DNA from: an uncultured Erythrobacter sp.
GTDB lineage: Bacteria; Pseudomonadota; Alphaproteobacteria; Sphingomonadales; Sphingomonadaceae
NCBI GenBank assembly: GCA_947503155.1
Contig: CANNCL010000003.1
Location: forward strand, 434,001-498,000
Direction: 5' to 3'
DNA: 64,000 bases
Shown here: one piece after another, positions 36,945-47,500 of the stretch
Position numbering within the stretch: position 1 is the first letter of the stretch
Layout of the letters: each line of letters opens with the position of its first letter
The notes under the pieces: model-generated
Database searches by the model: none
Told to the model about the DNA's origin: nothing
What the model saw: only the letters and a program-made list of their open reading frames with translations
Made by a program: the position numbers and the translations under genes

Positions 36945-37424
36945 TTACATCTGATCCAGCATGTGTTCCGCGCTGGAAACTTTGAAATCACCCGGCGCCT
37001 CGACGTTGAGTTGTTCAACTACGCCATCATTCACCACCATAGAGAAGCGCTGACCGCGTTTGCCCATGCCAAAACCGGAACCATCCATCGTCAGGCCAAC
37101 CGCTTCGGCAAAATCCGCATTGCCATCGGCCAGCATTGTGATGTCGTCTGACCCGGCGGCAGAATTCCATGCACCCATAACAAATGCATCGTTCACCGCG
37201 GTGCCGACGATTTCGTCAACGCCTTTGGCTTTCAAATCGGCGGCCTTTTCGACGAAGCCGGGCAGGTGTTTTGCCGAGCATGTGGGCGTGAAAGCGCCCG
37301 GCACCGAAAACAGCGCCACTTTTTTACCGGCGAAATATTCGCTGGCCTGAACCTGCTGCGGCCCCTCGGCTGTGGCCTTGACCAACGCCACGTCGGGAAG
37401 TTTGTCGCCTACTGAGATTGTCAT
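36945..37424 (-). CDS. Peroxiredoxin, Prx5/glutaredoxin-dependent type
   Basis: A 159-residue thiol peroxidase. The peroxidatic Cys49 is in VPGAFTPTCSAKHLPGF, the classical Prx5 motif. ATG 37424 has GGAG upstream; an ATG at 37436 would add four residues and overlap that SD. Reduces hydroperoxides; the electron donor (glutaredoxin or thioredoxin) is not decided by sequence. Confidence 0.93.
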   Translation of the reverse strand: MTISVGDKLPDVALVKATAEGPQQVQASEYFAGKKVALFSVPGAFTPTCSAKHLPGFVEKAADLKAKGVDEIVGTAVNDAFVMGAWNSAAGSDDITMLADGNADFAEAVGLTMDGSGFGMGKRGQRFSMVVNDGVVEQLNVEAPGDFKVSSAEHMLDQM

Positions 37425-37655
37425 CCTATGCTCCATTCAATGTCTGATTGCGCGGGGCGAGGGTTTGGAAAAGGGCGCCGCGCTTCATTATCCAATATAG
37501 GAGCACGCGGCGAAGCGGCAACGGTAAAGAGAATTTCGCTGATGCCCTTAATGTGACCCTAAACGCGGTTAAGGCCGCTTCACTGTGCGCCTTGAAGAAG
37601 GCGTAAACATGCACCGCTAGCTTTACGAAAGGATACGGGTCAGCGGAGAAAGAAT

Positions 37656-38315
37656 ATGGCGATAGTGAACAAATGGGGTGCCGGAATAATTGCAGGGGCG
37701 GCTTTGATCGCCGCGGGTTCTGCGTCGGCACAATCGCAGATCAGGGTTGATCCGGGCGCGCAAGTTAGCGGTGCCGAATATGTGAGCCCGATTATCGCCC
37801 AGCAATTGAGCAGCGCTCAGGCCATTCGCAGCCTCAATATCATGTTGATGGTCACTTCCCTGCGGTGCCGCACCGGGGCGCATGATTTTCGCAATGAATA
37901 TGACATGTTCTCCCGCACCCATCAGCGCAGCATCGAGGAAGCGAGCGATCAACTGACCGATGACTTGGTCGCTACTTATGGGGAGGATGGCAGTCACCGT
38001 GAGCTGGACCGGATGGGTGTTTCGATCGCCAACAGTTACGGGGACGGGCATCCGACGATGGGATGTTCTGATTTGAAAGAGGCGACACTGGAACTGGCGA
38101 TGAGCCAAGACCGGAGCGCACTTACGTCGATGGCCGGGTGGTTGCTGGAGGGTAAGACGCCTGCACCGGTGGCCACAGCACCAAGCCCCACAATTACGCC
38201 GGAATGGGTGGAAGCCGATCCCAGCATTACGCAGCCAGAGAATTCCGGGCGAGAGCTGAGTTCACGTCAGGACTTAGCCAAGGGGCCTGCGGGCTTCATG
38301 ACGCGTAGCCGGTAG
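37656..38315 (+). CDS. Exported protein of unknown function
   Basis: A 219-residue protein with a signal peptide ending in GSASAQ (cleavage near 25/26). The mature part is soluble and helical (NEYDMFSRTHQRSIEEASDQLTDDLV), has two Cys (about 71 and 137) that could pair, and ends in a Pro/Thr-rich then Ser/Arg tail. No family was recognised. The 231 bases upstream hold TTAA-N7-CTAA, one mismatch from a CtrA box, and a small hairpin. Confidence 0.75.
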   Translation: MAIVNKWGAGIIAGAALIAAGSASAQSQIRVDPGAQVSGAEYVSPIIAQQLSSAQAIRSLNIMLMVTSLRCRTGAHDFRNEYDMFSRTHQRSIEEASDQLTDDLVATYGEDGSHRELDRMGVSIANSYGDGHPTMGCSDLKEATLELAMSQDRSALTSMAGWLLEGKTPAPVATAPSPTITPEWVEADPSITQPENSGRELSSRQDLAKGPAGFMTRSR

Positions 38316-38408
38316 TGAGTGAAGGTACGGATTGAGCCGATAGGAGCGAGAAATAGACCGGACATAGAGATATAAAGAAAAGTTTATATTTGCTTGTCAG
38401 CCGTGAGG

Positions 38409-38464
38409 CCGCTAGGGGGCGCGTAATATTATTACTACCCCATTTCCCTAGACGGAGACATTCA
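38409..38464 (+). promoter_or_regulatory. Structured leader of ahcY overlapping its SD
   Basis: CCGCTAGGG (38409-38417) pairs with CCCTAG-A-CGG (38446-38455), nine base pairs with one bulged A. The 3' arm includes the first two bases of the SD GGAG (38454-38457), seven bases before the ATG. An inner dyad GTAATA-T-TATTAC (38423-38435) lies in the loop. An AT-only dyad (38370-38389) lies upstream. The layout suggests translational control. Confidence 0.55.
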
Positions 38465-39895
38465 ATGGTGACCCAAGCTTCGGGCAAAGCCCCCACTCAG
38501 GAACACATCATCAAGGACATTTCGCTGGCTCAATACGGCCATGACGAAATTCACATTGCAGAAATTGAAATGCCGGGCCTGATGGCTCTGCGCGAAGAAT
38601 ATGGCGCATCGCAGCCGCTTAAAGGCGCGCGGATCACCGGTTCGCTGCACATGACGATCCAAACCGCTGTTTTGATCGAAACGCTGATCGCGCTGGGCGC
38701 AGAGGTCCGCTGGGCCACTTGCAACATCTTCTCAACCCAAGATCACGCTGCGGCTGCGATTGCTGACCAAGGCATTCCGGTATTTGCGATCAAGGGCGAA
38801 ACGCTCAGCGATTATTGGGATTACGTTGGCCGCATCTTTGACTGGTCGACCGATGAAAACCCGGACCTGACCACCAACATCATCCTTGATGATGGCGGCG
38901 ATGCGACGATGTTTGCGCTCTGGGGCGCTCGGATCGAAGCGGGCGAAGAAATGCCTGCTCCTGCCAATGCCGAAGAAATCGAATTCCAACGCGCGCTGAA
39001 AGCTTATGTCGCGGCGAAGCCCGGCTATCTCACCAAATCGGTGCAGAACATCAAGGGCGTATCGGAAGAGACAACCACCGGCGTTATGCGCCTTTACCAG
39101 ATCGCAAAGCAGGGCAAGCTGCCTTTCCCAGCGATCAACGTGAATGACAGCGTGACCAAGTCGAAATTCGACAATCTTTACGGCTGTAAAGAATCGCTGG
39201 TCGACGCCATCCGCCGCGCCACGGACGTGATGCTGGCCGGTAAGGTCGCTTGCGTCGCGGGTTACGGTGATGTTGGTAAAGGCTCGGCTGCATCTCTGCG
39301 CGATGGCGGTGCCCGCGTTATGGTCACAGAAATCGATCCGATCTGCGCATTGCAGGCGGCGATGGACGGATTTGAGGTTGTGTCGATGGAAGAAGGCGCA
39401 AAGCGCGCTGACATCTTTGTCACCGCGACCGGCAATGAAGACGTGATCACCGGCGAACACATGATGGCGATGAAGAACATGGCCATCGTCTGCAATATCG
39501 GTCACTTCGACAGTGAAATTCAGATCTCCTCGCTCGACAATTACGAGTGGAAGGAAATCAAAGAAGGCACCGACATGGTGACCAAGCCAGACGGCAATTC
39601 GCTGCTGATCCTAGCCAAAGGCCGCCTCGTAAATCTCGGCTGCGCAACCGGTCACCCAAGCTTTGTGATGAGCGCGAGCTTCACCAACCAAACGCTGGCT
39701 CAGATCGAATTGTTCACCAAAGCGGATGAGTACAATAACGACGTCTATGTTCTGCCAAAGCATCTCGATGAGAAGGTTGCTGCTTTGCACCTTGAGAAGC
39801 TGGGCGTGGAACTCAGCAAGCTGAGCCAGAAGCAAGCCGATTATATCGGCGTGCCTGCGGCTGGACCGTTCAAACCGGATCATTACCGCTACTAA
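38465..39895 (+). CDS. ahcY: Adenosylhomocysteinase
   Basis: Hydrolyses S-adenosylhomocysteine to adenosine and homocysteine in the methyl cycle. The 476-residue product from ATG 38465 (GGAG SD) has [41 protein letters not shown], the NAD motif [21 protein letters not shown] and the C-terminal signature KPDHYRY. A 16-bp stem terminator follows and separates it from divL. Confidence 0.97.
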   Translation: MVTQASGKAPTQEHIIKDISLAQYGHDEIHIAEIEMPGLMALREEYGASQPLKGARITGSLHMTIQTAVLIETLIALGAEVRWATCNIFSTQDHAAAAIADQGIPVFAIKGETLSDYWDYVGRIFDWSTDENPDLTTNIILDDGGDATMFALWGARIEAGEEMPAPANAEEIEFQRALKAYVAAKPGYLTKSVQNIKGVSEETTTGVMRLYQIAKQGKLPFPAINVNDSVTKSKFDNLYGCKESLVDAIRRATDVMLAGKVACVAGYGDVGKGSAASLRDGGARVMVTEIDPICALQAAMDGFEVVSMEEGAKRADIFVTATGNEDVITGEHMMAMKNMAIVCNIGHFDSEIQISSLDNYEWKEIKEGTDMVTKPDGNSLLILAKGRLVNLGCATGHPSFVMSASFTNQTLAQIELFTKADEYNNDVYVLPKHLDEKVAALHLEKLGVELSKLSQKQADYIGVPAAGPFKPDHYRY

Positions 39896-39935
39896 GGATT
39901 ACGCCGATAACCCTGCGGTATCCGCACTAATACTG

Positions 39936-39972
39936 AAAGCCCCCGCAATCTATCCAGATTGCGGGGGCTTTT
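39936..39972 (+). terminator. Strong intrinsic terminator after ahcY
   Basis: A 16-bp perfect stem (39936-39951 with 39956-39971), loop ATCC, and T-run at 39969-39972. Confidence 0.95.
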
Positions 39973-40021
39973 GCCGTCTTAGGCGGTTGCAAGCCGCGCT
40001 TCTCCGGCATAGCTGGAAGGG

Positions 40022-42364
40022 ATGGAATTTTCGCCGCTTGCTCTGATTGGAATCGCACTGCTTTTGGCAGGGTGGACGATTGCGGCTGCGGTCGCGATTT
40101 TGCGCGCCAATGCAAAGACCCGGCGGACCAAAGCGCTGCAAACGTCGCTAAAGCGGATGCAGCACATGCTCGACGCGGCTCCGGCGATCCCGTTGCTTGT
40201 CCGTGTGGATGGCCGGATCGAAGCGCCAGAGCGGCTGGCGCGCTGGCTCGGCCTGTCTGCGATGCCGAATTATTTGAGCGAATTGGAAGGGGCAGGCGAA
40301 GAGGCTCTGTCCAAGGCTCAAGTCGCAGAGCTGGCCGAAAAGGTGAGCGTCACGCAGAAAAGCGCCGCGCCGTTTCAGATGGTTCTGACCCCGCCAGGGT
40401 CAAAGCGTAGCCTCGCATTGCAAGGCGCGCTGGCCGATCCGCAAGTGTCACCCGGCGGAGCGGCGATCGTTTGGGTCTTCGATTTCACCGCGAGCGAGGA
40501 TGAGCTGGTCGAATTGCGCGATACTGCGGGCCGAGCAGAGGCGGATTTCTCTGCTTTGATCGGCCTGATAGAGGCCGCGCCGATGCCAATGTGGTTCCGC
40601 GATGCGGATATGCGCCTGCGTTTGGTCAACCACGCCTATGTTGAGGCGGTTGGGGCGGACAGTCTGCCGCAAGTGATCGAGGGGCAGATCGAACTGCTTG
40701 AAGCGGAGGGCGGCAAGACGCCGGCATTGATTGCCCGCGACGCCTTAGAAAAGCAGCACGAAATTCAGCGGATTGATGCGGTTACGATTGATGGGGAACG
40801 CCGCTCTTTGCGTGTGACTGACCTGCCGCTGGGCACAGACGGCGTGGCTGGATACGCCATCGACATCGAAGAACAACAACAGGTGATGCGCGAATTCAAA
40901 GCGTTCCGCGATGCTCAGCGCGCGATGCTTGATCAGCTTTCCATCGGCGTGGCGCAGTTTAACTCCAACGAAGAGCTGACCTTCGCCAATCGCCCATTCC
41001 GCCGCCAATTTGGCCTCACCAATGACGTGGTGGATAGCCAGATCGCATTCGAACGCTTTCTCGCCGATGCTCACGACAATGGCAGCACGCCAGAGGTTCG
41101 CGATTTTCCCGAATGGCGACGCGAACATCGCGCTTGGTTCGACAGCGCCGAAACGCAGGAAGAAAATTGGCCGCTGTCAGGCGGCACGCATTTGCGGATC
41201 GTTGCACAGCCGATGCCCGATGGCGGGCTGGTCATGTTCGCAGAGGACCGCACAGAGCAACTTGCGCTGTCGGCCACCCGCGATACCTTGCTGCGCACGC
41301 GCACCGCCACACTCGACAGTCTGTTTGAGGCGCTGGCGATCTTTGCGCCCGATGGTTCGGTGCAATTGTGGAACCGCAGTTTCGCTGGAACATGGGGATT
41401 GAGCGGCGAATTCCTCGACACGCATCCTAGCGCCGAACGGCTGATAGAGGCGATCGCGCAAAACCTTGCCGATCCCAAAGATGCCGAGCAAATTGGCGCA
41501 GTGGTGCGCGCGGCGACATTGGATCGCAAAGAAAAAGAGGGCCGGGCGGGGCTCTCCGACGGTCGGACTTTGCGCTTTGCCGGGATTCCGTTGCCGGATG
41601 GCAATGGTCTGCTGACGGTGCTCGACATCACCGATTCCCAAAAGGCGGAAAAAGCTTTGCGGGAACGCGCCGTTGCGCTGGAGGAGGCGGATGCGGTGAA
41701 GGCGAGCTTCCTGGCCAATATGTCCTATGAATTCCGCACACCGCTCACGACCATTGGCGGCTTTGCAGAATTGCTCAAAAGCGGCGCGGCCGGGGATGTG
41801 AACGAGCAAGCGGGCGAGTATGTCGATGCGATCCTGACAGCGGTCGCGCGGCTGACTGATCAAGTGGAAAATGTCCTCGACCTGTCGCAGAGCGAGGCGG
41901 GGCTTTTGCCAATCGATAAGGAGGAGATTGACCTCCTGCCGTTCCTGACAACTCAGGTGCGCGACCGCGAACAGGCAATTATTGCTGCTGGCCTCGGACT
42001 TGATCTGAAGGGTAAGCGAGGGCGCAAGGTTGATGCCGATCCGCGCCAATTGGGCCGGGCAATTGGCAATTTGCTGGACAATGCGATCACAGGCACGCCG
42101 GAAAGCGGCCAGATTGTGATCGAAATTCCCAGGCCAACGGACGATGACGATTGGCGCGCTATGATCATCATCACGGACAATGGCGAGGGCATGACCGCCG
42201 ATGAATTGGCACGCGCAGAAGGCGCGTTGCGCAGCGGCGAGGCGGGCGAGGGATCGGGCCTTGGTATCCGCCTTGCCCGGCAATTGGTTGAGGCCCATGG
42301 CGGGACACTTGAGATAGCGAGTGAAAAGGGTGTCGGAACAGTCGCGGCCATTACTTTGCCATGA
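40022..42364 (+). CDS. divL: DivL-type PAS sensor kinase with Tyr at the phosphorylation site
   Basis: A 780-residue membrane-anchored protein with one N-terminal helix (about 5-27), several PAS-like segments (about 45-130, 175-290, 300-420, 430-540), a DHp helix pair and a HATPase domain. The H-box reads NMSYEFRTPL: Tyr569 replaces the phospho-acceptor His, as in Caulobacter DivL, which regulates CckA and CtrA. The N-box (NLLDNAITGT), G1 (DNGEGM) and G2 (GSGLGI) look intact. Position after ahcY and before tsaE supports orthology. The only SD-like purine run ends one base before the ATG. It is coupled to tsaE by ATGA. Confidence 0.9.
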   Translation: MEFSPLALIGIALLLAGWTIAAAVAILRANAKTRRTKALQTSLKRMQHMLDAAPAIPLLVRVDGRIEAPERLARWLGLSAMPNYLSELEGAGEEALSKAQVAELAEKVSVTQKSAAPFQMVLTPPGSKRSLALQGALADPQVSPGGAAIVWVFDFTASEDELVELRDTAGRAEADFSALIGLIEAAPMPMWFRDADMRLRLVNHAYVEAVGADSLPQVIEGQIELLEAEGGKTPALIARDALEKQHEIQRIDAVTIDGERRSLRVTDLPLGTDGVAGYAIDIEEQQQVMREFKAFRDAQRAMLDQLSIGVAQFNSNEELTFANRPFRRQFGLTNDVVDSQIAFERFLADAHDNGSTPEVRDFPEWRREHRAWFDSAETQEENWPLSGGTHLRIVAQPMPDGGLVMFAEDRTEQLALSATRDTLLRTRTATLDSLFEALAIFAPDGSVQLWNRSFAGTWGLSGEFLDTHPSAERLIEAIAQNLADPKDAEQIGAVVRAATLDRKEKEGRAGLSDGRTLRFAGIPLPDGNGLLTVLDITDSQKAEKALRERAVALEEADAVKASFLANMSYEFRTPLTTIGGFAELLKSGAAGDVNEQAGEYVDAILTAVARLTDQVENVLDLSQSEAGLLPIDKEEIDLLPFLTTQVRDREQAIIAAGLGLDLKGKRGRKVDADPRQLGRAIGNLLDNAITGTPESGQIVIEIPRPTDDDDWRAMIIITDNGEGMTADELARAEGALRSGEAGEGSGLGIRLARQLVEAHGGTLEIASEKGVGTVAAITLP

Positions 42365-42840
42365 CGATCGCAGCGCAAGGCGAAAGCCGTCACGAACTGC
42401 CGGATCTAGCGGCGATGGCGCGTTTCGGCGCGCGGATTGCGGGATTGCTGCGCGCGGGCGATGTGGTCGCGCTCGAAGGGGGATTGGGCGCGGGCAAGAC
42501 CACTTTGGCGCGCGGTATTATCGCCGCACTGGGATATAAGGGCGAGGTTCCATCGCCTACTTTTACCATCGTCGAAACCTATGATGCGCCGCCGCTTAAA
42601 TTGCCGATCGTGCATGCCGATTTCTACCGGCTCAAATCCCCGCGTGAGGCGGAGGAAATTGGCCTCGATGAATATCGCGAAGGGGCCGCTTTGATCGCAG
42701 AATGGCCCGATCATGCCGGCGGATTTGCACACGAACCGACCTGTTTGACCATTCGGCTAGAGGCGCAATCGAAAGATGCGGATTTAGGCCGGATTGCGAT
42801 TGTGGAACCGGGCGCAGATTGGCTAGAGCGGTTGCCATGA
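42361..42840 (+). CDS. tsaE: tRNA threonylcarbamoyladenosine ATPase TsaE
   Basis: The ATPase partner of TsaB/TsaD in t6A37 synthesis. The 159-residue protein has Walker A GGLGAGKTTLARG, PSPTFTIVETY, HADFYRL, and GLDEY followed by EWPDHA. Length is normal. The start overlaps the divL stop and the stop overlaps the next start. Confidence 0.95.
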   Translation: MTIAAQGESRHELPDLAAMARFGARIAGLLRAGDVVALEGGLGAGKTTLARGIIAALGYKGEVPSPTFTIVETYDAPPLKLPIVHADFYRLKSPREAEEIGLDEYREGAALIAEWPDHAGGFAHEPTCLTIRLEAQSKDADLGRIAIVEPGADWLERLP

Positions 42841-43823
42841 GCGAATTGCCTGAGGGTCTCCACCAATTTGTCGCAAATGCTGGCTGGGCCGGGGCTGCGA
42901 TTGAACCGATACCGGGTGATGCGTCATTCCGCCGATATTTCCGCCTGCGCCGGGGGCAAGACGCGCCTGCTACATCCATGCTGATGTATGCCCCTCCGCC
43001 AGAAGAAGACCCGTTGCCGTTCCTAAAGGTCGCCGCATGGCTGAGTGAGCAAGGTATGCGCGGCCCCGCAATTTATGCGCAGGATGCGGCCAATGGCTGG
43101 GTGCTGACCGAGGATTTCGGCGATGATCGGATGCGCGATTGGCTCGACCTGCACCCGGATGGGGAACAGTCAGCCTATGCCGGTGCAGTGGATGCTCTTG
43201 CTCAATTGCACAAATGTTCTGCTGGCCCGTTTCCCGCCTATGATATGGCGGTTTACCAACGCGAAACGGCGTTGCTGACGCAATGGTACGCGCCGGCACA
43301 CGGCCTGTCGGTTGATGCGCAAGGATATATGGCGGCGTGGGATGCAGCGCTGGCTCCGATGATCGCGCGGCTTGCGCGGCCCGTGACAGTCCTGCGCGAT
43401 TATCATGCAGAAAACATCATGCTGTTGGGCGATCCATCTGCGCAAGGCATAATTGATTTTCAAGACGCTTTGGTTGGGCATCCGGCCTATGATTTGGTGT
43501 CGCTGCTGCAAGATGCGCGGCGCGATGTTTCGCCAGAATTGGAAGCCGCAATGCTAGAACGTTATACGCAGCAAGCGGGCACTGACGGTGATTTTCTCGC
43601 TGATTATGCGCTGCTCGGCGCTCAACGAAATGCGAAGATCGTGGGTATATTCACGCGGTTGTATAAGCGCGATGGGAAGCCGCGATATCTCGGCATGATC
43701 CCGCGTGTTTGGACCGCGATGGAACGTGATTTGGCGCATCCGGCCTTGGCACCTGTCGCCCGCTGGTTTGACAAAAACATCCCCGATGACCTGCGCCAAA
43801 ACGGCGGGGGGACCATCGCGTGA
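42837..43823 (+). CDS. amgK: N-acetylmuramate/N-acetylglucosamine kinase
   Basis: A 328-residue phosphotransferase-fold kinase. PGDASFRRYFRL, the catalytic loop LRDYHAENIMLL and the metal site IIDFQDALVGHPAYDL are typical of AmgK. The next gene is MurU; together they form the anomeric-kinase route that recycles MurNAc to UDP-MurNAc and bypasses MurA, the fosfomycin target, as known in Pseudomonas. ATGA and GTGA overlaps join it to both neighbours. Confidence 0.88.
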   Translation: MSELPEGLHQFVANAGWAGAAIEPIPGDASFRRYFRLRRGQDAPATSMLMYAPPPEEDPLPFLKVAAWLSEQGMRGPAIYAQDAANGWVLTEDFGDDRMRDWLDLHPDGEQSAYAGAVDALAQLHKCSAGPFPAYDMAVYQRETALLTQWYAPAHGLSVDAQGYMAAWDAALAPMIARLARPVTVLRDYHAENIMLLGDPSAQGIIDFQDALVGHPAYDLVSLLQDARRDVSPELEAAMLERYTQQAGTDGDFLADYALLGAQRNAKIVGIFTRLYKRDGKPRYLGMIPRVWTAMERDLAHPALAPVARWFDKNIPDDLRQNGGGTIA

Positions 43824-44545
43824 CAGGAACGAGCGATCTAGTCAGCGATACCGCGATGATCATGGCCGCCGGGATGGGCAAGCGTATGCGGCCGCTCACC
43901 ACCGCGACGCCAAAACCATTGGTGCGCGTTGCGGGAAAACCGCTGATCGACCATGCGCTCGACCGGCTTGCTGATGCTGGTGTGGCGCGCGCAGTGGTCA
44001 ATGTTCATTATCTTGCGGATCAGCTTGAGGCGCATGTGATTGCCCGGCCTACACCCAAAGTGGTCATTTCGGATGAGCGCGCTCAATTGCTCGAAACAGG
44101 CGGCGGCATGGTCAAGGCAATGGAGAATTTGCCCGATCCGTTTTTCTGCCTGAACGCCGACAATATCTGGCTCGATGGGCCGCGCGATGCGTTCCACGAT
44201 TTGTCGGCGCATTGGGATCCCGACAAAATGGACGCGCTTTTGCTGCTGGTTGGTCACGCGCGGGCGGCGAATTTCAATGGGCTGGGCGATTTCTATATGG
44301 ACCCGGAGGGTAAACTGCTGCGCCGCCGCCCCGAACGCGTCGCGCCGTTTATTTATACAGGCATTCAGCTCGTCTCAAAACGGCTTTTGCGCGATGCGCC
44401 AGAGGGGAAATTTTCCACCAATATCCTATGGAACCGCGCGATTGCGGAAGAGCGCCTCTACGGCGTTTCTTTCACCGGACAATGGTTTGAAGTGGGCACT
44501 CCGCAAGCCATCGCGCCAACCGAAGACGCTCTGAAACGTGGGTGA
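43820..44545 (+). CDS. murU: N-acetylmuramate alpha-1-phosphate uridylyltransferase
   Basis: A 241-residue nucleotidyltransferase: MIMAAGMGKRMRPLTTATPKPL, ETGGGMVKA, NADNIW (metal Asp) and FNGLGDFYM. Pairing with amgK supports MurU over a generic NDP-sugar pyrophosphorylase. GTG 43820 overlaps the amgK stop; the 3' end overlaps addB by 8 bp. Confidence 0.9.
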   Translation: MTGTSDLVSDTAMIMAAGMGKRMRPLTTATPKPLVRVAGKPLIDHALDRLADAGVARAVVNVHYLADQLEAHVIARPTPKVVISDERAQLLETGGGMVKAMENLPDPFFCLNADNIWLDGPRDAFHDLSAHWDPDKMDALLLLVGHARAANFNGLGDFYMDPEGKLLRRRPERVAPFIYTGIQLVSKRLLRDAPEGKFSTNILWNRAIAEERLYGVSFTGQWFEVGTPQAIAPTEDALKRG

Positions 44546-47500
44546 CGGCCAAAGCCTCAACGTTTATTCCATAGCCGCGCACCGGGGCTTTGCCGATGCG
44601 TTAGTGGCCGGGATCGTGCCGCGTTTTTCTGATCCCCATGTCGGTCTGGCGCGGCTCACGATGTTGGTGCCAAGTTCGCGCAGCGCGCGCACAATATCAG
44701 AGGCATTCATCCGATATCTCGGAACGAGCGGGGCCGCGGGGATGTTGATGCCGCGCATGGTTGCCGTTGGTGATCTCGATTTGGACGAGGCTTTGGGCGC
44801 GCTGCTCGATCCGCTGGGCGCGAGCGATATTCCGCCAGCGGTGGAGCCGACGCGGCGGTGGCTCGAAATCGCTGAGATGATTGCGCTTGAGCGCATTGAG
44901 CAAGGCGATGCGCCGCTGCCGGGCGCGGCGCGATTGCGGCTTGCTCGCGACATTGCCCGCACCATGGACCGGTTGTTGGTAGAGGAAAAAGCGCCCGAGG
45001 ATCTGACCAGTGACGCGGTGCTGGATATGCTCGGTGATTTATCCGCGCATTGGCAGCGATCCTTGCGGCTGTTTGCGCGGGTGCAGGCGCGCTGGCGGAC
45101 TAGGTTGGAGGAGAACGGCGAAGTGGACGCCGCGACCCGGCGCAACCTCTTATTCGAACGCGCGGCCCAGAAATGGCGCAGCGCCCCGCCGCAAACGCCG
45201 ATCATCGCCGCCGGTGTGACCAGTGCATCGCCCGCGCTTGCGCGGATGCTGCGCGTCATTGCTGGCGTGCCCGGTGGCGCGGTGATTCTTCCCGATCTCG
45301 ATCTATCACTGACGCAAGAGGCGTGGGACGAATTGGGCCGCGCTGGCGCTTCGCCGGAGCCGGGGGGGGAAGTGTTCGGCGCGCGCGATGCGCTGACCCA
45401 TCCGCAATATCATCTCAAATTGCTTCTGGAGCGGATGGGCATCGCCCGCGAAGAGGTGCGCCCGTGGCACCGCAAAGGTATCGCCGCCGCGCCGCCGGAA
45501 CGCAGCCACGCGATCAGTTCGCTGTTCCTTCCTCCGCAAGCCAGCAAATCATGGATTACGCTCGCACCTGAAAAACGCCGCCTTTCCGGCGTGCGCCTTT
45601 TGACAAGCGCCACCAGCGAAGAAGAAGCGCAGGCCATCGCGCTGCTCGTGCGGGAGGCTTTGGAACAACCCGAAAAACGCGTCGCGGTTGTGACAGCCGA
45701 TCGGTCACTGGCGCGCCGTGTCGCGCAGCATTTGGCGCGGTGGAATGTGGATGCGGACGATTCGGCAGGGCGGGCATTGTCGCTGACCCCGGCGGGACGG
45801 CTGCTGGGATTGGTTGCGGATTTGGTGTCGCATGGCAACGCGCCTGTGGGCGTCGTTGGCGCATTGGCGCATCCGCTGGTGCGGTCGGGCGATGATGAGG
45901 CGCGGGGCAAGTGGCTGCGTTCCTTGCGCGTGTTTGACCGCGAATTGCGCGGGCCGACCCCTGCGCCGGGGCTGGAACCTTTGCGCGATATTGCGCGCAA
46001 AGCGGGCGTGGCGGAATGGTGGGAAGAGGCCGAGAGTGTGCTCGCACCGCTGCTTACGCTTGCACCTGAAATGCCGCTTGCTGATCTGCTTGATCTGGTC
46101 GCTGCTGCTGCGGAATCGCTTGCCGGCGAAGCGGTATGGGCGCGTGAGGATGGCCGGGCGCTTGCGGCGATGGTGGAGGATTTGCGCCTTCATGCCCGCG
46201 CGCTTGGCACAGAAATCGCGCCCGCCGATTTGGCCGGAATTTTGCGCGATGCGTTGGACGAGATTGCCGTCCGCCCCCCTTATGGCGGGCATCCGCGTGT
46301 GGCGATTTATGGCTTGCTCGAATCGCGCATGGCGCGCGCTGATCTGGTGATTTGCGGCGGATTGAACGAAGGGACTTGGCCGCAGCCGCCGGGTGCAGAT
46401 GCACTGCTTGCACCGGGCGTTTTGCGCGCTTTAGGAGTGCCGGGGGCGGAGTTTCGTATTGGCCTTTCCGCGCATGATTTGGCAGGCGCATTGGGCGCGC
46501 CCGAAATTGTGCTGAGCCGGGCTCAGCGCGATGCAGAAGGCCCGACCTTGCCGTCGCGTTTCTTGCTGCGGGTGGAGGCGCTGCTGGGCGAATTGGCGCA
46601 GTCGCACCGCGAAACACACGTCGCCGATATGGTCAGCGCGCTGGACCGCGCGCCGCCGCCCGCGCCTGAATATCCGCGCCCTAAGCCGCGCCCTTCGGCA
46701 GAGCAGCGCAAGGTCGATATCAAAGTCACCGCGCTCGACCGATTGCTGGGTGATCCCTATCAGTTTTACGCGGCGGAAATTCTGGGTCTGCGAAAACTCG
46801 AACCACTCGCCGCCGATCCATTTGGCGATCCGGCGCTACGCGGGACATTGGTGCACGATATTCTCGAAGCGTGGCATAAGGCCCGGACGAGCGAGCCAGA
46901 CCTTGCTCTGATCCCATTTGCAAAGCGCAAATTTGCAGAGGCTCAGGTCCATCCGCTGTTCAAAGGACTGTGGCAGCCGCGCATTCAGGCGGCGCTGGAA
47001 CGGTTTGAGGAATGGGTGGACGAGGCGGCGCGCGAAGGCCGCATAGTGATCGCCGCAGAGACAAGCGGAGAGATGATTATAGACGGCGTGAAGGTACGCG
47101 GCCGCGCCGATCGGATCGACCAATTGCCCGATGGTTCGCTTGCCGTGGTCGACTACAAAACCGGCGGATCACCCAGCCCGGCTCAGGTAGAGGCGGGCTA
47201 TGCCTTGCAAATGGGATTGCTCGGTTTGATCGCGCGTGATGGCGGTTTTTCGGCGGATAAACGGACTATTTCCGGCAATACCAGCGCCTATGAATATTGG
47301 TCGTTGGCGAAGAAAAAGGGCGAATTTGCATATCGCGACGAACCCACAAAAACGGGCCGCAAACGCAGCGGTTTAACGCCCGAGGAATTCCTGCCCCGCC
47401 ATGAACAATTCTTGCACGAAGCCATCGACAAATACATCAAGGGCGACGCGCCGTTTACCGCCAAAGAAAACCCAGATTACCCCGGATATTCCGATTTCGA

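Noticed and set aside
38401..38464. Known SAH or SAM riboswitch before ahcY
   Set aside because: GAGG and CGCU elements are present, but the order and spacing do not match the SAH-riboswitch core, and no SAM-II-like pseudoknot was found by eye. Kept only as an unnamed structured leader.
41177..42298. Long open frame on the minus strand inside divL
   Set aside because: It lies wholly opposite a well-conserved gene, has no SD or recognisable domain, and its residues are rich in Arg, His and Cys as expected for an antisense shadow.
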